Shown here: one piece after another, positions 22,849 to 36,062 of the stretch
How positions within the stretch are numbered: position 1 is the stretch's first letter
How the letters are laid out: each line of letters opens with the position of its first letter
Assembly (NCBI GenBank): GCA_020310875.1
Contig: CM035422.1
Coordinates: forward strand, 53,316,894 to 53,380,893
Reading direction: 5' to 3'
Length of the DNA: 64,000 nt
DNA from: Ceratopteris richardii
Lineage: Eukaryota; Streptophyta; Polypodiopsida; Polypodiales; Pteridaceae
Notes under the pieces: model-generated
Database searches by the model: none
What the model was told of the DNA's origin: nothing
The model's input: the letters and a program-made list of their open reading frames with translations, nothing else
Translations under genes and position numbers: made by a program

Positions 22849-24474
22849 CTACTTGAAATATGGTTTAACTCGAAGCGCGTTAACCTTCACGGGAGCACAT
22901 TCTTCTCCTAAATCTTGAGTTTGCATGGAACCATTGGAGTTGAGTTCCACCACCTTAAACGGTCCTACCCATCTTGTCTGTAACTTCCTCGGGAATTTAT
23001 AATATTTACTATCATAAACTAGCACCAAATCCCCTTCTTGAATCACATAGGTCTTGAGATTCTTGTCATGTCTCTCCTTACGTCTTTTTTGAATAGCTTC
23101 CAGACTTTGTTGTGCAATGAGTCTCTTTTCTTCTAGCTTGACCAATTGTATGTACCTCTCCTTCAATGACTCTTCCTCTCCCATCCTGGCCTCAATGGCC
23201 ACTCTTAATGTCAGAACTTCTTTTTCGATGGGAAAGATGGCTTCCTCGCCATATACTAGGGAGAACGGGGTGCTCTTAGTCGTCACTCGGTAGGATGTTC
23301 GATATGCCCACAAAGCTTCCAAAAGTCTTTCATCCCAGTCTCGTCTATGCACAGCTACTGTCTTTGTCAGAATCTGTTCGAGAACCTTGTTGGTGACCTC
23401 CACTTGTCCATTCGCCCTCGGGTAATATGGAGTGCTTTTCCTATGTTTGATTTTATATAATTCCATTAATTCTTCGATTAGTTCGTTGACAAAGTGCGTT
23501 CCTCTATCACTCACTATCTCCAACGGGCATCCAAATCGGGTGATAATTTGTTCATACAAAAATTTAGCTACATCGACAGCTCGGTCAGTCTTCAGAGCTT
23601 TAGCCTCTACCCACTTGGTAAAATAGTTAGTGCAAACCAAGATATACCTATTGGATCTACGTCTTGAGGGAGGATCAATAGGCCCCACAAAATCAATTCC
23701 CCACTTTTTAAAAGGCTTAAGAGCAAGCACCGGTGTAAGAGGAGCAGCATGTGCTAATGTTGGTTTTCCCATTCTTTGGCATCTGTCGCATTTCTTGCAG
23801 TATGTGTGAGAGTCTTTGAACAACGTTGGCCACCAATACCCAGCCAATAAAATCTTTCTTGCCGTCAGCTCACCAGCAAAATGCCCACCGCATGGTTCAT
23901 CATGTAATGCTCTCAACACTAGGGTTGCTTCTTCTTCCTCGAGACACCTCCGATAAATGCTTTCGTGTACAAAATATCGATAGAGCTGCCCCCCAATGAT
24001 GCTATGGTGTTTTGCCAGTGCTAATAGTTTTTGCTTCTCTCTCTTGCTTGCTCCTGGTGGATATTTAGTGGTGCACAAGAAGTTCACCAAGTCGGCATAC
24101 CAAGGTACTTTAGCATCAACCTGAAATAGATGCCCATCAGGAGCATCGTCGGGCACACCAGAGATTGGCTCCTCATTAACAATTTGAGATAAATGGTCAG
24201 CCAATATATGCGCTTTGCCTGGTTTGGTTACCACTGTGAACTGAAATTCTTGGAGGAGTAGCATCCACCTCATCAATCGCCCTGATAGCTCGGGTTTATT
24301 AATGATGTACTTTAGGGCTTCATGATCCACATAAAACGTGAAATGTTTTCCCATCAAGTAATGCCGATACTTGTTCACTGCAAAGATCATCGAGAGGCAT
24401 TCCTTTTCTGTAGTTGTGTTGTTTCTTTCCGTGCTATTCAAGTTTCGACTTGCGTAATAAATAGGGTGGTCCAA
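22849..24474 (-). pseudogene. Element F RNase H and integrase
   Basis: A 541-codon minus-strand frame. Residues about 1-110 are a Ty3-type RNase H (TTTEKECLSMIFAVNKYRHY, VDHEALKYI, ILADHLSQI). About 190-240 is the integrase HHCC zinc domain (HFAGELTARKILLAGYWWP, CKKCDRCQRMG). The catalytic core follows (WGIDFVGPI, SDRGTHFVNE, PYYPRANGQVE), with the D,D-35-E residues in place, and a GPF-type C-terminal domain (RWVGPFKVVELNSNG). It represents the 3' part of pol. Sequence preservation is high, consistent with a young insertion. Confidence 0.9.
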
Positions 24475-25997
24475 CTTAAGTTTTGAGGAGGTGGAAGTTG
24501 TCCAATTTTTTTTACTTTGTCCTCGTCAACCGCGATCCCTTTTTTGGAAATAACATGTCCCAAAAGCAATCCTCTTCGTACTCCAAATGTACACTTTTCA
24601 GGATTTAATGCGATGCCTTTTTCGATGCTTCTTCTTAAAATAGCTTCGATCCTCTCCATCATGTTTTCATCATTGCCCCTGATTGCAAAATCATCGAGGA
24701 ATATCTCCATCCAATCCTGCAAATAGTCTTGATATGTAGCTATCATTGCTCTCTGGAATGTGGCCAGTGCATTGCATAATCCAAATGGCATCACACGATA
24801 TGCATACGTACCCCATTCTCTGGTGAAAGTAGTTTTTGATTGATCCTCTTCATGGATTTGGATCTGGTTGTACCCACTAAAACCATCCAAAAATGAGTAC
24901 AATTTATGGCCAGCCACTCTGTCCAAGATTTGATCAGTGAATGGCAAAGGGAAGTGGTCCTTTTTTGTGCGCTCGTTCAACTTTCGATAATCTATGCAAA
25001 CACGGATTTTCTTATTTTTCTTCGGAACAACTACAATTGGTGATACCCATTCGCTGGATGCGATGGGATATATGAATCTTGCTTCCAATAATTTAGTCAA
25101 TTCCAGCTTGATCAATTCCGAATAGACTGGATTTGTCCGCCTGAGTCGTTGACATATTGGTCGGGTACCTTCTTCCAAGTCTATATAATGTTGGCAGATT
25201 CGAGGATCAATTCCTCTCAGATCACTGTATGACCATGCAAAGGCCTTGCTGAAATTTTTGAGTGCCAATTTAATGCAATCTCGTACTTCATCTGGTATCT
25301 CTGACCCCACACTCAAGAACTTTTCTGGAAAAACTTCCCATTTTTCCAACTGAGCTTCTCGTGAATATTCCTTATTCCTTGATGACACTGTGATTGGAAC
25401 GTGCTCTCCAATCACGCGTGCATGGTTGGCCAGTAAATCATTGTTTTGTTCTTTTTCAACTGCACCCAATTTCTTTAGTTCAGCTTTTGCAATGGCTTCC
25501 CGCACTTTACTGTTACTTTCCGCTTCTCTGTCTGATTGTCGACTTCTCCTTAGAAGCTCTTCTTCTAGCATTCTAACCCTTTCTCTCAACTGTTGCACTT
25601 CCATTGTCGGAGCTAACTCCAGTTTCAACTCTTCTTTTGAAGTTCCCTTCTCCAGGGATTGAGTAGCTTTATTTTCCTTTGCGTCTATACTCAACATGTA
25701 GCACTCAGATTCACTTGTATGTGTCAACCATCCCAGCAACTCTTGGTCTGAATCATCCTTGTAACATAGAGGATCTATGTACTCGCCCACTTTCGCATGT
25801 TGGAGGTTGGCCAATTGCAGAGTAAATCCATCCTGTAAAAGGTCCTTGGAAGTCTCCGTGCGTAGGGTAAATCTTACGCGCACCATTTCTTGTCTAACCT
25901 TTTCCTTTGCTTTTTGCTCCCTTTCCTCAGCTGTTGTCGATTTCTTGCCGGTCAAGTTTGGACACTTGAAGTTGTATTCGATCAGCCTTCGGTCCAA
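24438..25997 (-). pseudogene. Element F reverse transcriptase
   Basis: A 519-codon minus-strand frame. The first half is a charged linker with a Leu/Arg/Glu-rich coiled-coil-like stretch (QQLRERVRMLEEELLRRSR). The second half is a Ty3/gypsy reverse transcriptase: KKIRVCIDYRKLN, DHFPLPFTDQILDRVAGHKL, FLDGFSGYNQIQI, MPFGLCNALATFQRAM, IFLDDF and GLLLGHVISKKGI. The DHFPLPFIDQMLERVAGH-type wording is characteristic of the Athila/Tat lineage. Confidence 0.9.
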
Positions 25998-27280
25998 TTG
26001 TGATAAATCCTATGCGCCAATCGTGCACACATTCGGCTTGCACCAGCCATGGCCGTCCAAGTAAGATCGAGAAGGTAGCCTCTGAGGTCCTTGGTCTTAC
26101 TATCAAACTCTAGACCGCCCACAACTGTGCTTACATTCTTCAAAAGACCCGCAGGCTTCACTTGTGTTTGATCTGCCATTCTCAAGGACATCGGCGTTTC
26201 TTCCATGTGGTTGAGGCCCAAAGCTTTCATCATGAACTCAGTCATAAGGTTGACTGCGGCTCCACTATCTAACTGAGCACCGGGAACTGCATACCCTTTA
26301 ATCTTGACTGTCACAGCTGGAGCATTCGAATCAATTTGCGTCGTAATACTTTGAATGATCCCTTGGACGTCTTTATCTTGTCTCTTTTTATCTCGAGCTT
26401 TCCTCGGCTTCTTAATATATTCGTTGTAGAATTGTTTTCTATAAGCAGGTGAACATTTTAGCAATGTGCCAATGTCCAGTGTGACTTCCGTGTCAGCGAG
26501 CAACTTTACAATATCCACTTCTTCCAAACTTTGTCTTTCCTTCCTACTCTTAGGAGCCTTCAATCTTTCAGGGAATGGTGCTATGCCTGGCACAAACTCC
26601 TTGGTCACTGGTGGAAGAATCTCTATCTCTTCCCCATCCTCAAACTCTTGCTGCTCATCAAATCCTCCAACTTGGTTTTCTACCTCTTCATGTTCAGGTA
26701 TCTTCTCTTGGCTTGCTTTTCCGCTTTCACCTTCTGGATTTTTCTTCAAATACTCTTGAGTTCTTGTGACTACGGCCACAGTTGGCTCTTTATGCAGTTT
26801 CTTGGCCTGGTAAGCATCCACAAAGTGCATTGACGAGCTAGAGCCTTCTTGAGGGTTCGGTGTCTTGAACACTACTCCGATCGTAGGAACGTGCTCTTGA
26901 GCTCTCGATGTGGAATGCATCTGAGTATCAACATAATTCGAGGACCCTACTGGTCCTTTTTCCTTGCCGGCGGCAGCTCTTCGTTTTGGACAATCTTCAT
27001 CAAAGTGGCCCTCTCCACTACAGTACCTACATAGTGGGGTATAATCAATTGGTTTCTTTTTGTTTGGACATCTAGATTGAGTATGGCCAAAGCCATGACA
27101 TCTCCAGCACTGGATTGTACCATCTCTCCTTTGATCACGTGCGACTCCTCTCGGATAATCTCCTCCTTGACCCTGAGCACCATATCCATAAGTAGGTCTG
27201 TTTTCCCAACGGGATGTAGGTGGGACACTTTGAGCGGGCAATCCCATGTAAGGTCTTTCTCTTGTATCTCCCAATTTCAT
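25982..27280 (-). pseudogene. Element F gag C-terminus and protease
   Basis: A 432-codon minus-strand frame with two CCHC/CCHD knuckles near its start (CWRCHGFGHTQSRCP, CRYCSGEGHFDEDCP), then an acidic linker (FEDGEEIEILPPVTKEF) and a retropepsin-like domain (VPGAQLDSGAAVNLMTEFMM). It links nucleocapsid to the pol products. Confidence 0.85.
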
Positions 27281-28488
27281 GGTCCTTCATAGGCTCTCTT
27301 GTTATAACATCGGTCCTCTGTGTGATTTGTTCTTCCACAAAAAGTGCAACGCATTCTAGGTGCTGATCTATCTGTGAATACTCTTGAGACTGTAGGGCAT
27401 TCTGAAGCCAAATGGCCGTAACCATGGCACTTTCCACACCATGTGTTCGATCTAAACACTTGATTCGGGTTTGTAGTTACCTCAGGTTTTACTGTGTATG
27501 TTTCTTGGGTCATTGTGGCAGCTTTTATAGCTTGTGTGACCAACTCCAATATTCGTTCTTCAGTTAGCGCAGACTTTACCTTGCCTGGCGTGCTAGTGGC
27601 AGCTACAAAAGCTGGAGTCGTTAATGCGGGACTTCCTTGGCCAGGATCTTTCATCGGTATGTTTCCTGGGCCTCCCATTGGCTCGTATAAGAGCTCCATC
27701 TTCCTCTGTTGACATAATTGTACTTCCTCCCAAAGCCTTGCTTGTTCCTTAGCATCTATTAAGGTTGCAGGTCTTGTCAGGCTGATATGCTACTGCGCCG
27801 TAGGATCTCTCAATCCCGAACTGAATCTTCTTTTCAATGTCTCATCGTTCGGGGCATTCGTGCCCATCTTTCTTACCAACGTTTCCATTCTCTGAATGTA
27901 GTTATCGATGCTCTCATTGACTCCCTGTCGCAAGTAATCCATCTGTTGGGCCAATCTATCTTGGAAGCCTTGTCGTCGAAATTTTGCCAAGAAGGCTTCC
28001 TTGAGCATCTGATAAGTTCCACGCTCTTGTGGTGTCAAATTCCCATACCAATTGGCTGCCTCATCACGGAGAATAGCCGGAAAAATTCTCAACCTTTGAT
28101 CTTAGTCAACTACCTCATTGGCCTCACAAGTAACCTCAAACAGTTGGATAAAACTATCTGGATCTTCGTCCCAAGCACCTGAAAACTTGGTGAAGTCCCC
28201 CAAATGAACCGAAATCCGTTGAGCCATTTCGAACAGAGGTGTGATGTCAATATCACTTTGATCCCAGAAATTTAACGCACGTGGCCTCAGGATCCCTCCT
28301 TCAAACTTCCGCACTTGATTCGCGACTCTCCTACGGGAGTACACGTTTTTTGCAGATTTCTTCGAGTTAGTCGAGGTAGACTCACCTTGCAACTCCCACC
28401 TCTTCTTTTCTCTTTCAAGGGCTCTTCTCTGAGCGCGTTCCTCTCTTTGAGTTTGTGTTGCTCTTGAGGATGAGCTCCCCTCACTCAT
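27277..28488 (-). pseudogene. Element F gag, N-terminal and central parts
   Basis: Minus-strand pieces include the retrotransposon gag core (EAANWYGNLTPQERGTYQML, EAFLAKFRRQGFQDRLAQQM, near 28050-27900) and two more knuckles (CGKCHGYGHLASECP, CTFCGRTNHTEDRC, 27430-27310), so the whole gag has four zinc knuckles. The ATG at 28488 lies about 90 bp downstream of the primer-binding site. Confidence 0.85.
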
Positions 28489-28574
28489 GTACTAGATCTG
28501 GAGCCCGCAAGCTCGGCCAACATGTGGCGCTAGGCGAACCTATGGCACTCTCTTATAGAGACGTGCCAAGCTTT

Positions 28575-28591
28575 TCCCCGCAAACGCACCA
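28575..28591 (-). other. Element F primer-binding site
   Basis: TGGTGCGTTTGCGGGGA on the minus strand, three bases from the 5' LTR, ends in the expected complement of tRNA CCA. It resembles the TGGCGCCGTTGCCGGGGA (tRNA-Asp) site of Athila-type elements. Confidence 0.55.
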
Positions 28592-30270
28592 AAATGTTTA
28601 GCCTTATAGCCCAAGGGAAAAAGCCTATACACAATGATATTTTGGTCAAACCTTCTGATGCTAAGTCACCATTTTGTACCGCGGGAAAATATGGGCAAAT
28701 ACCTGCACCAAGGGGCCTTCAACTCTAGTGGTTACCTTTTAGCAAACTCTCTTCTCTCACTCTCACACATACCTATGCTTTCACACACTCTCATGCACTC
28801 TTACTTCCCCTTTCCCTCTGTTCCTTTCCGTTCTCCTCTTACACACATGCACACACCAACACTTATACACCCTCTCACACGCTGTGGTCGGGTTCAAGCG
28901 CGCTTAGAGGTGCCCATAGGGTGCCAAGAAAGTAACCTTGACTTTTAATCTATTGATAGGAGAAGATCTCTTCCTTGAATTTGCATGTGTCTCTCATGAT
29001 CTTTTTACTAAAGGTGCTACACTTACTATGACATGAACTTTGAAAGGAGAGTTAATTGATTTTCAAAGTCAATTGCTTAATTTGGTTCAAGGCATCAACT
29101 TATGAACTCTGATATAGACCTCATGAGACTGAGCTCCAAGGCATCATGTTATCTTGAAACGTCTAATCAAAAATTATGTAAAAGATATACATAAATGCAC
29201 ATTTCTTATGATCTAAACAAAACAGAAGCATTCTTTTCCTTCGCAAATCTAAAAAACCCTCAAAATATTGAAGTATTTTCTCGGTCTCCCTGAGATAAGG
29301 AGATTTCTATGTTCATAAACTCATCTATGCTTGGACTGGACTACGAGAATAGTGTTTCAAAGTTAAGAATGGATAATTGTAACACACAGTATTTGTGAAT
29401 CGCAGCAAACAGACAAAACAACATATATATTCACCTCAAAATATTAACGCACAATCTACGAGATGATGAAGAATGGACTACTAATTGCACATTTTCATGT
29501 GATGCATATCATCGTGGCTATCTATCAATAAGTCATAAGCCAATGCTCATAATTACAACAGTTTAGCAAACAAAATCCAGGCAATTAAGTTTCAGTCTTC
29601 AATCGATGTACTATGGCGTATCAAGGTTCACAAGCGCAAACACATTTGCTACCGCATGCTTTATAGGACTGTATCTTTTAAGGTAAAAGCACAACACACA
29701 AATGCTGTAGTGAGTGAGGTCAAACTCTACATATCTAAGGTCATGGAATGTGAACATAACCATTCGACTATGCATATGAATTTATTGATAATTTGCTATG
29801 CGCTGGTGCAACATCAAAAGAAATCATGGAAATTCGATTATAAGAAGAATTCAAGCCCTTCCCATCTGCAATCCTGCTAGGCTCTCCAATTCTATCTCTA
29901 TTTGAAACTTCACAAACATAGTAAGAAATCGTTCTGTTATTAGGAAGAAAGAAACATATACGTCAATTCAAGATCTTCGAACTCCCCATGTTTTCAGCCC
30001 TACCTTCGTTTCTCTTGACAAATATTCATGCATGGAATACAAGAAATGTCAGTCCATTCATTTTCAACAACGTAAGTGAAAACATCATTGTTTGGCAGAA
30101 ACTTCAAAGAAGTTTTGAAATCTGTCAGTGCTTTGAGTCCTTACACACACAACAGATTCCCCTTTTTCCCTCCGCTCAATCCTCTTGCCACTCTCTCAAC
30201 ATGCGGATAAGATAAAAATCCAACGCGTGGCAGCAGTATCAAGGCTCATCATTAAGCTTAGCTTCCACCA

Positions 30271-30515
30271 TCAAATCCTACTTGGATACATAAAAACACG
30301 AACTCTCCCACCCAATGAGCTAGGGGGAAGATTTTTTTATTTTTTTATTTTGCTCTTACAACGCCACTACTTCCGTGGGGCCTCGTAACTCTTCCCCATA
30401 TTGCTCGGTATAGAGTACCATTCTTCTTCGTCTTTGCCTTATAGACATAAGCTATTCTCTTCCCCAAGTACCAATCAACCTCCTCGACAGTGTACACCTT
30501 CGATTTGAATAAGGG
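30271..30515 (-). pseudogene. RPL35A: Captured ribosomal protein eL33 (RPL35A) fragment, copy 2
   Basis: Same fragment as in the 3' [43 protein letters not shown], then [11 protein letters not shown]. Its presence in both LTRs means it was part of the element's U3 before the last round of reverse transcription. Fragmentary and broken. Confidence 0.85.
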
Positions 30516-30737
30516 AGGTGCTTCACATGCAACATGGCACAATAACGTGAATCGGAACTAGTTATCACCAAAAGCTCCTCTTGTGTCACCATAGGGGTTC
30601 CCAGGCCTATGATAAGATGGGTGATCAACAAAAACCCAGTCAACCCCTGCTCTGAACTCATGAAAATATGCCACCTCATGTTCTGCTTCAAAGCATCCAA
30701 TTTTAATGCGACATTGCATGCCGAAAGCTTCTGCAAA
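30510..30737 (-). pseudogene. Captured starch synthase (SSI-type) fragment, copy 2
   Basis: Same fragment as in the 3' LTR (CFEAEHEVAYFHEFRAGVDW, VFVDHPSYHRPGNPYGD). Here an open frame runs from the end of the starch synthase sequence across the junction ([20 protein letters not shown]) into eL33 sequence. Both parts share one direction. Confidence 0.85.
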
Positions 30738-30906
30738 CTTGGCAACAGTAACTCCATTCAAATGCACCGTAGGAGGGGCTCTGCACACTCCAAATACTTC
30801 TCATCAATCGTCACTTCCACTCTTCAAGTACCTGAAATCAAACATATTTTCCTGGCCAAATAGAACCGCATTAGTGCATAAAAACCAACCATTTTCTGAG
30901 CTAACA

Positions 30907-31237
30907 CTAGCCTTTCTAGCTTTCGAAGTATTTTTGAAGTGGTCTTCCAATGCGCTCCATATGTCCTCCGCTTTCTCCAGACTCTAATGTGCGGTAGTAG
31001 ATGATCTGAAACAGTGTTGTAAATGTAGGCTCTTGCCGTTGCATCTTTCTTCTGCCACAGCTTCAAAGCTTCTAACTCTTCTTTTTCCGGTTGGCTATCA
31101 TCTTCGAAGGTCGGCTTCCTTTCTTCTCCGGTCACATACATCATTAAGTCCTTACTCATAAGTAAGGCTTCCATACGCATTACCCACGCGGGATAATTAT
31201 CTCTGTCCAGCTTATCAATCTGGACATGATCTGCCAT
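30907..31237 (-). pseudogene. Copia E gag, N-terminal part
   Basis: The frame starts MADHVQIDKLDRDNYPAWVM at 31237 and continues with LWQKKDATARAYIYNTVSD, the typical copia gag start (LDRxNYxAWxxRME). It stops at the CTAGC junction with element F and resumes at 17312. Confidence 0.8.
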
Positions 31238-31330
31238 GATCTTCTTACTTGCTTTAGGTTGCCTTTGAGAGTCTTTTGGCTCTGATGCCGCTCGTGGAGC
31301 TAACCTGCTCTGATGTGATGAATAACCTTG

Positions 31331-31342
31331 GCTCTGATACCA
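31331..31342 (-). other. Copia E primer-binding site
   Basis: TGGTATCAGAGC on the minus strand is the classic plant copia site complementary to initiator tRNA-Met. It sits about 95 bp upstream of the gag ATG. Confidence 0.8.
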
Positions 31343-31344
31343 CT

Positions 31345-32647
31345 TGTTGCGGATGTGTGGTATCCTTCTTTTGATCTGATACCACTTGTTGGCGATTATC
31401 TTTCACTCAGATATCGCTGATGATGGTCGTCACGACAAAGGCTTGAACCTTGTCAGGCCTGCGGAAATTGCCGCGCCGCCGAATGGAGAGCTAAGCTAGA
31501 GTGATATAGAACACCTCTGTAATCAACAGTAGCTTAGCAGGATTACTGTCGCTTAACTGTGTTAAACTGCGACTTGAATTCCACTGGAACTTCACCGGAC
31601 TGTCACTGGGACGTCACCGAAATTTTACCGCAATATCACCGGAATGAACTTTGATTCTGCTCGTGATTACTTCAAATGAATTATGTGAAGTAAGGAAGTG
31701 ATACGTGAACTTCCTTCACTGAATGAACTTCTTAAGGAAAACTTCACAGTTCTGAAGTGGCACTTTCCGATTAGACTTTGTACTGTGTGTACATATCTAT
31801 TCCACCGAAAACTGTGATCAGCTTAAAGTAGAGACGTCTAGCTACAAGATGAGCTATCTCTCATACACAGCTTCGAATTCTACTGCGAGATATACTTCGT
31901 TGTTCTACCAAAAAATCACTTTCTGAGAAAACTATAACTGATCGAAAATGCGTTTACTGAGATATCTTTGATCGAGACATTTGTTTACTTAGAGAGTACC
32001 GAGGGACGCGTTTAGTAACGAACTGTAGCTGTTAATGGTTAACGAACTTTCTACCGTAACTCGGAAAACTCAGATTCTTCACATGCGAACAGAGCGCGCA
32101 AACTTCCACATGAACATGTGTTTTCTATTAGAGAAGATGTGTACAAACAAGCTTGGCCTCTTCTTGCTCAAGCTGTAGAAACCCTCTTACACTGAGTAGT
32201 TTCTTATTACCATCCCTCTCAGATGAATACCTGACATTCTAGGTTTCTGTTATTCATCTGTACATACGCGATCTATGGTGTCTTCTGAGAACTTCTCACT
32301 CTCTCTTCACTCATACGCGATCTCTCGTAATCCTCTCCTTCTCTTTCTCAGCAGCATCCCTCTTCATCCGAGTCCTTTAATCCTTGGTGTATATATACAC
32401 TTTTTCCTTCTGCACTCTTCCTGCTCTCATTCTTTAATTCACGTTATGCGCGCATTATGCGCACATTATGCGCACACCGCAGTTTATTGCTCTGTTACTC
32501 GTACAATTCTTTATTCTGGTTAACGGACTGATTTTGCACATTGTACATCTGAGGCTTTTGATTTTCTGAAGATTTGATTCCGCTTCTCTTTATCCTTTTT
32601 TTTTTGGTTGTCTATACGTCAAATTCGTGAGTGTTTCCTCAACAACA
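31345..32647 (-). repeat. Copia E 5' LTR (right end inferred)
   Basis: It begins two bases beyond the primer site. TGTTG at 31345 and CAACA at 32647 form the short inverted ends expected of an LTR. A minus-strand TATA-like box (GTATATATACA) lies near 32390-32400. Without the partner LTR the right boundary is inferred from those ends and from the start of element D sequence at 32648. Confidence 0.5.
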
Positions 32648-34786
32648 TGAGTATAAAAGCTCTTGTGAAGATGACAAAAAATGGTACATTGATTCAGGTT
32701 GTAGTAACCATATGTCATGCCAAGGAAGTGTGTTCACTAATCTATAGGTACCAAGTGGAAAAGGATGTGTTGAAACAGGTGATGATACTCAACACATGAT
32801 TGAACACATTGGAGATATAAAGCTTGGAGATACAAGCAGAGCAAAGGTACTATCTAATGTTCTTCATGTTCCTACAATTTCAAAGAACTTGATTTCAGTA
32901 GGACAGATGGTAGAGAAGGGTTATCATGTCATATTCAATGAGAATGGGTGCTTCATAAAGAATTAAAAAGAAGGCTTCAAGGTCATTGCTCGAGGTAGAA
33001 GAGAAGGAAGGATGTTCACTTTGGATGTCCAACATCCACATGGAAAGGTCATGTACATTCAATGTGGGAACAGGAAGATTTCAGAGTTGGACTTATGGCA
33101 CAAAAGAATAGGACACATCAACATTCCAAAGCTGAAGGACATGAGCAAACATGAAGTGGTAAGAGGCCTTCCAAAATTTAATAGCATTGGACTACATGAG
33201 TTATGTGAAGCTTGTCAACTAGGAAAGCAAACGAGGCAGCCATTCAAGAGGAGCAATTATGTGGCTCCAAATGTCTTGGACTTGATACATACGGATGTAT
33301 GGGGACCAACCCAAGAGGCATCAATGGCTGGTAATAGATTTTTTGTCACCTTCATTGATGATCACTCAAGAAAGGTATGGCTGGTTTGTATGAAGCAAAA
33401 ATCAGAGGTGTTTTCTATATTCAAAAGATTCAAAGTTGAAGTTGAAAAGGAAACAAGGTCTATCAAAACCTTAAGGTCCGATGGTGGAGGAGAATACTTC
33501 TCCAAAGAATTTTCAGATTTTCTACAAGAGAATGGGATCAAAAGGCAATTCACTTGTAGGTATACACCACAACAAAATGGAGTAGCTGAGAGGAAAAATA
33601 GGCAAATTGCTGAAATTGCAAGATGCATGCTCAACGAGATGAAGGTACCATTCTACTATTGGGCTGAAGCTACCACAACCGCCATTTACTTGATGAATAG
33701 GTGCACAACATCGGGAATACATCACTTGACTCCTGAAGAGGTATATTCTAGTAAGAAACCTGATCTTACACACCTCAAAGTGTTTGGATGTGTTTGCTTT
33801 GTTCACATTCCACAAGAAGTTAGAACAAAGATGGAACCAAGGTCAGAAAAATGCATTTTCATCAGCTTCGACGGAGCAAAACGGATACAAGTGTTACAAC
33901 CCTAGAACAAAGGAATTAAGAGTCTCGCGAGATGTGGTCTTTGATGAACTAAGACCATGGTATGAAGATAAATGAAAGAAAAAGATTCTTGAAGAAGATT
34001 GTGATGATTATGCAGGAACAAATCAAAGAGAAGTTCAACAATCAAGCACAAAGGCTTCAGGTCCAGAGGCATCTACATCAAATGAAGAATGTTCAACATG
34101 GAGGGGGAGTCATTCTTTGTCTCCAAATTCAGCTCATAGTAGAGCCAAAGAGGCAAGTGCTACTCCAAACAGTGAGGTAGATGCAAGTGAAGAAGAATAT
34201 GAAGAGGTAATCACTATGATGGTAAAGCTAAATAGGTTAAAGAAGAAACTCTCTAAAGGCAATGAAAGAAGATCTTCAAGGACAAGGTATCCAACTCAAA
34301 GGTTGAGTTATGATAGTTTTATGGCGACACGTTTTGCATACATGATGCAGGTTATCAAAGACAAAGAGCCTGAGACATATGAAGAAGCTTGCACACAAAA
34401 GGAATGGAAGCAAGCTGTGAAAGAGGAGATCAAAGCTCTCAAAGATAATCACACATGGGAGCTAGTGCCAAAGAAAGAAGGTATGAAGATTGTTCCAAAC
34501 AAATGGGTGTTTAAAGTAAAGAGGAATGCTGATGGTTCATTAGCTAGATATAAAGCTAGATTAGTTGCCAAAGGATTTAAACAAACACAAGGCATAGATT
34601 ATGATGAAGTTTTCAGCCCCGTTGCAAAGATGGGAACTATGAGAACCTTAATAGCAATTGGTGCTTCAAGGAGATGGCCATTATATCAACTCGACATCAA
34701 AAATGCCTTTTTCAATGGAGAACTACAAGAAGAGGTATACATGAGTCAACCGGTTGGATTTGAAGATGAAAACCATCCAGATTTTT

Positions 34787-34943
34787 TTTCATATAAAGGA
34801 AGTTCGGCAATAGCCTACTCTCCCGGACTTGAATTAAATTAAGAAACAAAGGTACAAAAGAAGGGGGCTAGTGCCCACGGGACCCCCCGAATCCCACAAA
34901 GCAGGGGAAGCTTGATTGAATCCTAGGTTGCATTACAGAGAAG
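34787..34943. other. Unclassified insert of about 155 bp inside D reverse transcriptase region
   Basis: Between sequence matching the HPD... and KKALYGLKQAP portions of copia reverse transcriptase lies a GC-richer block (GGGGGCTAGTGCCCACGGGA, GATTGAATCCTAGG) bounded on the left by a T-run. It is not retroviral. A SINE or filler insertion is possible; I found no clear target duplication. Confidence 0.4.
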
Positions 34944-36062
34944 AAGGCACTTTATGGATTGAAGCAAGCACCAAGAGCATGGAATCAGAGATTGGTAGAG
35001 TATCTAACTAAGTGTGGATACAACCCAAGTAGTGCAGATCCTTCGTTGTACATGAAGAAGGAAGAAAATAGAGAGGTATATATTTGCATATACGTCAATG
35101 ATCTCATCATAACAGGAAATGATGTTACAGGGATTAAAGATATCAAAAGGAAGCTTGGTAAGGAGTTTAAAATTTCAGATCTTGGAGAGCTGAAATATTT
35201 TTTAGGAATTGAAGTTGTTTATGGAAAGAGTGGCATGTACTTGATGCAAAAGAAGTACTTGTTGGATGTTCTTTTTAGATTTGGAATGAGTGAATACAAA
35301 CCACTCACTCAACCCTTGGACACAAATACAAAGATTTGTTCAAATGATGGAGAACCATTGGAAGATGTAACGACATACAGAAGCATTGTAGGATCATTAA
35401 TCTATGCAAACATTACAACCTGATTTGTCTTATGTTGTTGGTGTACTTTCTCAATTTATGCAAGCCCCGACAAGTGAACACTTAAATTCAGCCAAGAGAG
35501 TGTTAAGATACATAAAGCATACAGTTAATCATGCTTTGTTTTACAAGTTTGATGAAGAACTGCACGTCAAAGGCTTTAGTGATGCTGATTGGGCAGGTTC
35601 AAAGGAAGATAGAAGATCAACCTCAGGTTATGTGTTCATGATAGGAAGCAAGCCTATCACATGGAGCTCAAAGAAACAACCTACTGTTGCACTTTCATCT
35701 ATGGAGGCTGAATATAGAGGATTAGCTTTTGCCACATGTGAAGCAATGTGGATTAAAAAACTTTTGGTTGATCTTGGAGTGCAAGTTGGAACCATCCCTA
35801 TATACTGTGATAACATGTCAAGCATTTACTTGGCAAGCAATCCTATGTTTCATGCAAGGAGCAAGCACATAGAGGTCCACTACCACTATGTAAGGGAGAA
35901 GGTGCTAAGCAAAGATGTGGAAGTAAAGTTCATCAGAACTAAAGAGCAGGTTGCAGATATGTTTACAAAGTTCTTGGATGCTTCTAAACTCAAAGGTTTC
36001 AAGGATGCGATAAATATGAAGGACATGGATGAAGATAACTCCCAAATGAGCTTGAGGGGGAG

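Larger units (their letters stand above)
28595..30906 (-). repeat. Element F 5' LTR (2.31 kb)
   Basis: It matches the other LTR at about 98-99% across the shared portions and has the same ends (TGTTTAGCC...GAGCTAACA on the plus strand). CTAGC follows at 30907-30911. Confidence 0.9.
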
